This document shows, one piece after another, positions 6,686 through 8,397 of a DNA stretch of 8,397 nucleotides. Both the position numbers and the translations under genes were made by a program. This DNA is from an uncultured Clostridium sp. (GTDB lineage Bacteria; Bacillota; Clostridia; Clostridiales; Clostridiaceae), in the NCBI GenBank assembly GCA_934746785.1, contig CAKVFO010000142.1:1-8397 (forward strand), written 5' to 3'. The notes under the pieces were generated by a model. It was not told the DNA's origin. It saw only the letters and a program-made list of their open reading frames with translations, and did not search any database. Each line of letters opens with the position of its first letter. The first letter of the stretch is position 1.

Positions 6686-7417
6686 ATGGAGCATATTGTT
6701 ATTAAGAATGTTTCAAAAGTATATGATAAAGTAACTGCTGTTAATAATATGAGTTTAACAATAAATAAAGGAGAAGTTTTTGCTATTGTAGGAGCTAATG
6801 GAGCAGGAAAAACTACTTTATTAGAAATGATGATGGGACTTAGAAATCCTTCACAAGGAGAAATAGTTGTATTGGGAAAAAAGATGAGTACATCATCAGT
6901 TGATTTGAAAGAAAAAATAGGAGTACTTTTACAAGATAGTAATGTATATATGAAGTTGAAAGTAAGAGAACTTCTTGAATTATATAGTTCTTATTATAAA
7001 GAGACTAGTGATATTGACACAATAATAAAGGATTTAGAATTAGAACCTTGTTTAAAAAAGAATTATGCAAATTTATCAGGAGGATGGAAGCAGAGAGTTT
7101 CATTAGCTTTAGCTTTTATTAATAATCCAGAAATAATATTTTTAGATGAGCCTACTACTGGATTAGATCCTGAATCAAGAAGGATTATGTGGAAAAACAT
7201 TAAGAAATATCAAGGTGAAAATAAAACAATAATTTTGTCAACACATTATATGGAAGAAGTTAATAATTATTGTGATAAAGTTCTAGTTATGTTTAAAGGA
7301 AAGAAGATGGCGCTAGGTTCACCAGAAGATTTACTTCAAGGTATTGGTAAAGAGAATGCTACTATGGAAGATGTATTCTTATACTATTCAGCAAAATCAG
7401 CAGAGGAGGCGAAATAG
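6686..7417 (+). CDS. ABC transporter ATP-binding protein (ABC-2 type exporter)
   Basis: A 243-residue nucleotide-binding subunit of a drug or peptide exporter, peripheral at the inner face of the membrane. Visible motifs are Walker A GANGAGKT (36-43), Q-loop Gln83, signature LSGGWKQR (130-137), Walker B IIFLDEP (150-156, Asp154 and Glu155) and switch His187 in STHYME. The signature has Trp in place of the usual Gln of LSGGQ. The length is that of a compact CcmA-like ATPase with no long regulatory tail. The ribosome binding site GAGAGGG (6674-6680) supports the ATG. The gene sits between the peptide precursor and its permease partner with one base between the ATPase stop and the permease start. 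Export of, or self-protection against, the peptide is the natural inference. Confidence 0.92.
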   Translation: MEHIVIKNVSKVYDKVTAVNNMSLTINKGEVFAIVGANGAGKTTLLEMMMGLRNPSQGEIVVLGKKMSTSSVDLKEKIGVLLQDSNVYMKLKVRELLELYSSYYKETSDIDTIIKDLELEPCLKKNYANLSGGWKQRVSLALAFINNPEIIFLDEPTTGLDPESRRIMWKNIKKYQGENKTIILSTHYMEEVNNYCDKVLVMFKGKKMALGSPEDLLQGIGKENATMEDVFLYYSAKSAEEAK

Positions 7418-7418
7418 A

Positions 7419-8162
7419 ATGTTTACTCAATTAAAATATGAATTTAAGATGTTTTTTAGAGAGCCGCTATATGTATTTTTTAGCTTATTATTACCAGCTA
7501 TAAGTTACGCTATGTTTGGAGCAATGTATGGTAATCAAACTTATGGTGATTTAGATTATTTTAGCGCATATGTACCTGGTTTTATTGTTATTATAATGTT
7601 TACAGCCTGTATATTTAGTGTTGGTTTTCAAAATGTAATGAATAGAGAGCTTGGAGTTTATAAAAGGTTAATGGCAACACCTGTGAGTTTAAACATGGTA
7701 TTAATGACTACTCTCGTTAGGGGATCAATCGTAGCTGTTGTAGGTCTTTTAGAAATATTACTTATTACTAAGTTCGGTTTTGATAAGAGTTTAACTGAAT
7801 ATTGGCTTCAATTTTTATTAGGTTATGTATTAGTAACTTTTATATCATTAGTTATAGGATTTTTTATAGGAATTATATTCAAGAAAACAAAAACTGCACT
7901 TATGGCACTAATGGCAGCTATGTATCCTGTTATGTTTTTATCAGATGCAACAATACCATTATCAGTAATGCCTAAGATAATGCAAGATATAGCACCAGTA
8001 ATAAATCCTTTATATCATATGAATATATTATTAAGAGCATGTTGGAATGGAACTTTATTTGAAATGGAAAAGGACGTTGTTATAGGAAGTATATATTTGA
8101 TTTCTGTGGCAGTTATTTTAATAATTGTTTCATCTATATGCTATAGAAAAGAAGAAAATTAA
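7419..8162 (+). CDS. ABC-2 type transporter permease
   Basis: A 247-residue integral membrane protein with about six hydrophobic segments (near 18-36, 52-72, 92-116, 131-154, 158-176 and 221-241) in the ABC-2 arrangement. The basic amphipathic start LKYEFKMFFREPLY and the cytoplasmic-loop pattern NRELGVYKRLMATP (75-88) are typical of this permease family. It would form the membrane pore with the ATPase encoded just upstream, probably as a dimer of each. I chose ATG 7419 because GAGGAGG (7403-7409) lies nine bases upstream and it starts one base after the ATPase stop. The frame is open back to 7344, but that extension lies in the ATPase gene and is not protein-like. No terminator is evident just after the stop. 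Confidence 0.92.
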   Translation: MFTQLKYEFKMFFREPLYVFFSLLLPAISYAMFGAMYGNQTYGDLDYFSAYVPGFIVIIMFTACIFSVGFQNVMNRELGVYKRLMATPVSLNMVLMTTLVRGSIVAVVGLLEILLITKFGFDKSLTEYWLQFLLGYVLVTFISLVIGFFIGIIFKKTKTALMALMAAMYPVMFLSDATIPLSVMPKIMQDIAPVINPLYHMNILLRACWNGTLFEMEKDVVIGSIYLISVAVILIIVSSICYRKEEN

Positions 8163-8164
8163 AC

Positions 8165-8329
8165 AATTTAAAAAGGGATATTTTCAATGATAGATATAGA
8201 TTTGTTAATAAGTCTATTACATTAAATAATCATGAAATAGAAAAAAAAATACACGAATATCAAGAATCAACTAAAGAGATGCTGAAACTAAAAGATGATT
8301 TAAAGAAAAAATTTAATGAAGTGATGTGA
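8165..8329 (+). pseudogene. Start-less open fragment, possible gene remnant
   Basis: One frame is open from just past a stop at 8144-8146 to TGA 8327-8329. It encodes about 50 residues that look protein-like: NDRYRFVNKSITLNNHEIE, then a Lys/Glu-rich stretch likely to be helical or coiled-coil, ending KKKFNEVM. It has no upstream ATG, GTG or TTG. A well-placed ATG at 8187, nine bases after AAGGG (8173-8177), is in another frame and stops after 12 codons. A single missing base near 8205-8215 would join that start to the long frame and give roughly a 50-residue protein. So this is a decayed gene, a sequencing error or chance. I do not recognise the family. Confidence 0.35.
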
Positions 8330-8354
8330 TATATTAAAGTTGTAACACCTTGTT

Positions 8355-8391
8355 CTAATTAAATGATATAATTCAATTAGAGAAATGAGGT
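8355..8391 (+). promoter_or_regulatory. Promoter within a near-palindrome, leading out of the window
   Basis: TGATATAAT (8364-8372) is an extended -10 box like the one before pyruvate carboxylase. It sits inside a 26-base near-palindrome, 8355-8380, with outer arms CTAATT and AATTAG; 11 of 13 opposed positions are complementary. That arrangement suits an operator covering the promoter. ATGAGGT at 8385-8391 resembles a ribosome binding site, and the window ends in A six bases later, so a start codon may lie across the edge. An ATG at 8385 is also open but lacks a good upstream site. No good -35 box is seen. Confidence 0.4.
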
Positions 8392-8397
8392 ACGCAA

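Noticed and set aside
7344..7418. Upstream extension of the ABC permease
   Set aside because: It overlaps the conserved end of the ATPase gene, gives a basic low-complexity N-terminus, and the ribosome binding site GAGGAGG points to ATG 7419.
1..8397. CRISPR arrays, tRNA, rRNA or insertion sequences
   Set aside because: I saw no regularly spaced repeats, no cloverleaf-like sequence, no rRNA sequence and no transposase-like protein or terminal inverted repeats in the window.

Overview
The window looks like a chromosomal segment of a low-GC Firmicute, most likely a Clostridium in the broad sense. The coding sequence is strongly AT-biased with A/T-ending codons and AGA arginines. Most genes have strong purine-rich ribosome binding sites, and the pyruvate carboxylase and DUF445 proteins are of familiar clostridial type. 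No species is assigned.

Layout, left to right. Bases 1-280 hold no convincing gene. They contain three inverted repeats, one of them strikingly GC-rich for this genome, and a diverged direct repeat. A DUF445 membrane protein gene (281-883) runs leftward from its own promoter. It is divergent from a full-length biotin-dependent pyruvate carboxylase gene (1104-4541), which has an extended -10 promoter and ends at a 12-bp hairpin. Next comes a two-gene overlapping unit: a type II (external) thioesterase (4660-5355) and a CPBP-family membrane protein (5342-6154), closed by a clear hairpin terminator at 6207-6258.

The most interesting part starts after that terminator. A well-formed promoter (6357-6385) leads into a 56-residue Cys/Ser-rich peptide gene (6441-6611) that has the hallmarks of a thiopeptide (thiazolylpeptide) precursor: an acidic leader, a junction reading ETAASSG, and a core with six Cys. 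It is followed by an ABC exporter made of an ATPase (6686-7417) and an ABC-2 permease (7419-8162). The precursor core can be aligned in register with the lactazole core, which would predict a 32-membered macrocycle. None of the expected modification enzymes (YcaO cyclodehydratase, dehydrogenase, split LanB dehydratase, pyridine synthase) lies in the window. If the cluster is functional, they should lie beyond the right edge or elsewhere.

After the permease there is a start-less open fragment (8165-8329) that looks like a gene remnant. The last bases form a TGATATAAT promoter embedded in a 26-bp near-palindrome, with a ribosome-binding-like sequence at the very edge, so another gene probably begins just outside the window.

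How the genes may work together: DUF445 and pyruvate carboxylase look like ordinary chromosomal genes. The segment from 4660 rightward looks accessory. The peptide and ABC genes plausibly form a make-and-export (or self-protection) module. The thioesterase and CPBP protein are separated from it by a terminator, so a shared role is only suggested by proximity.
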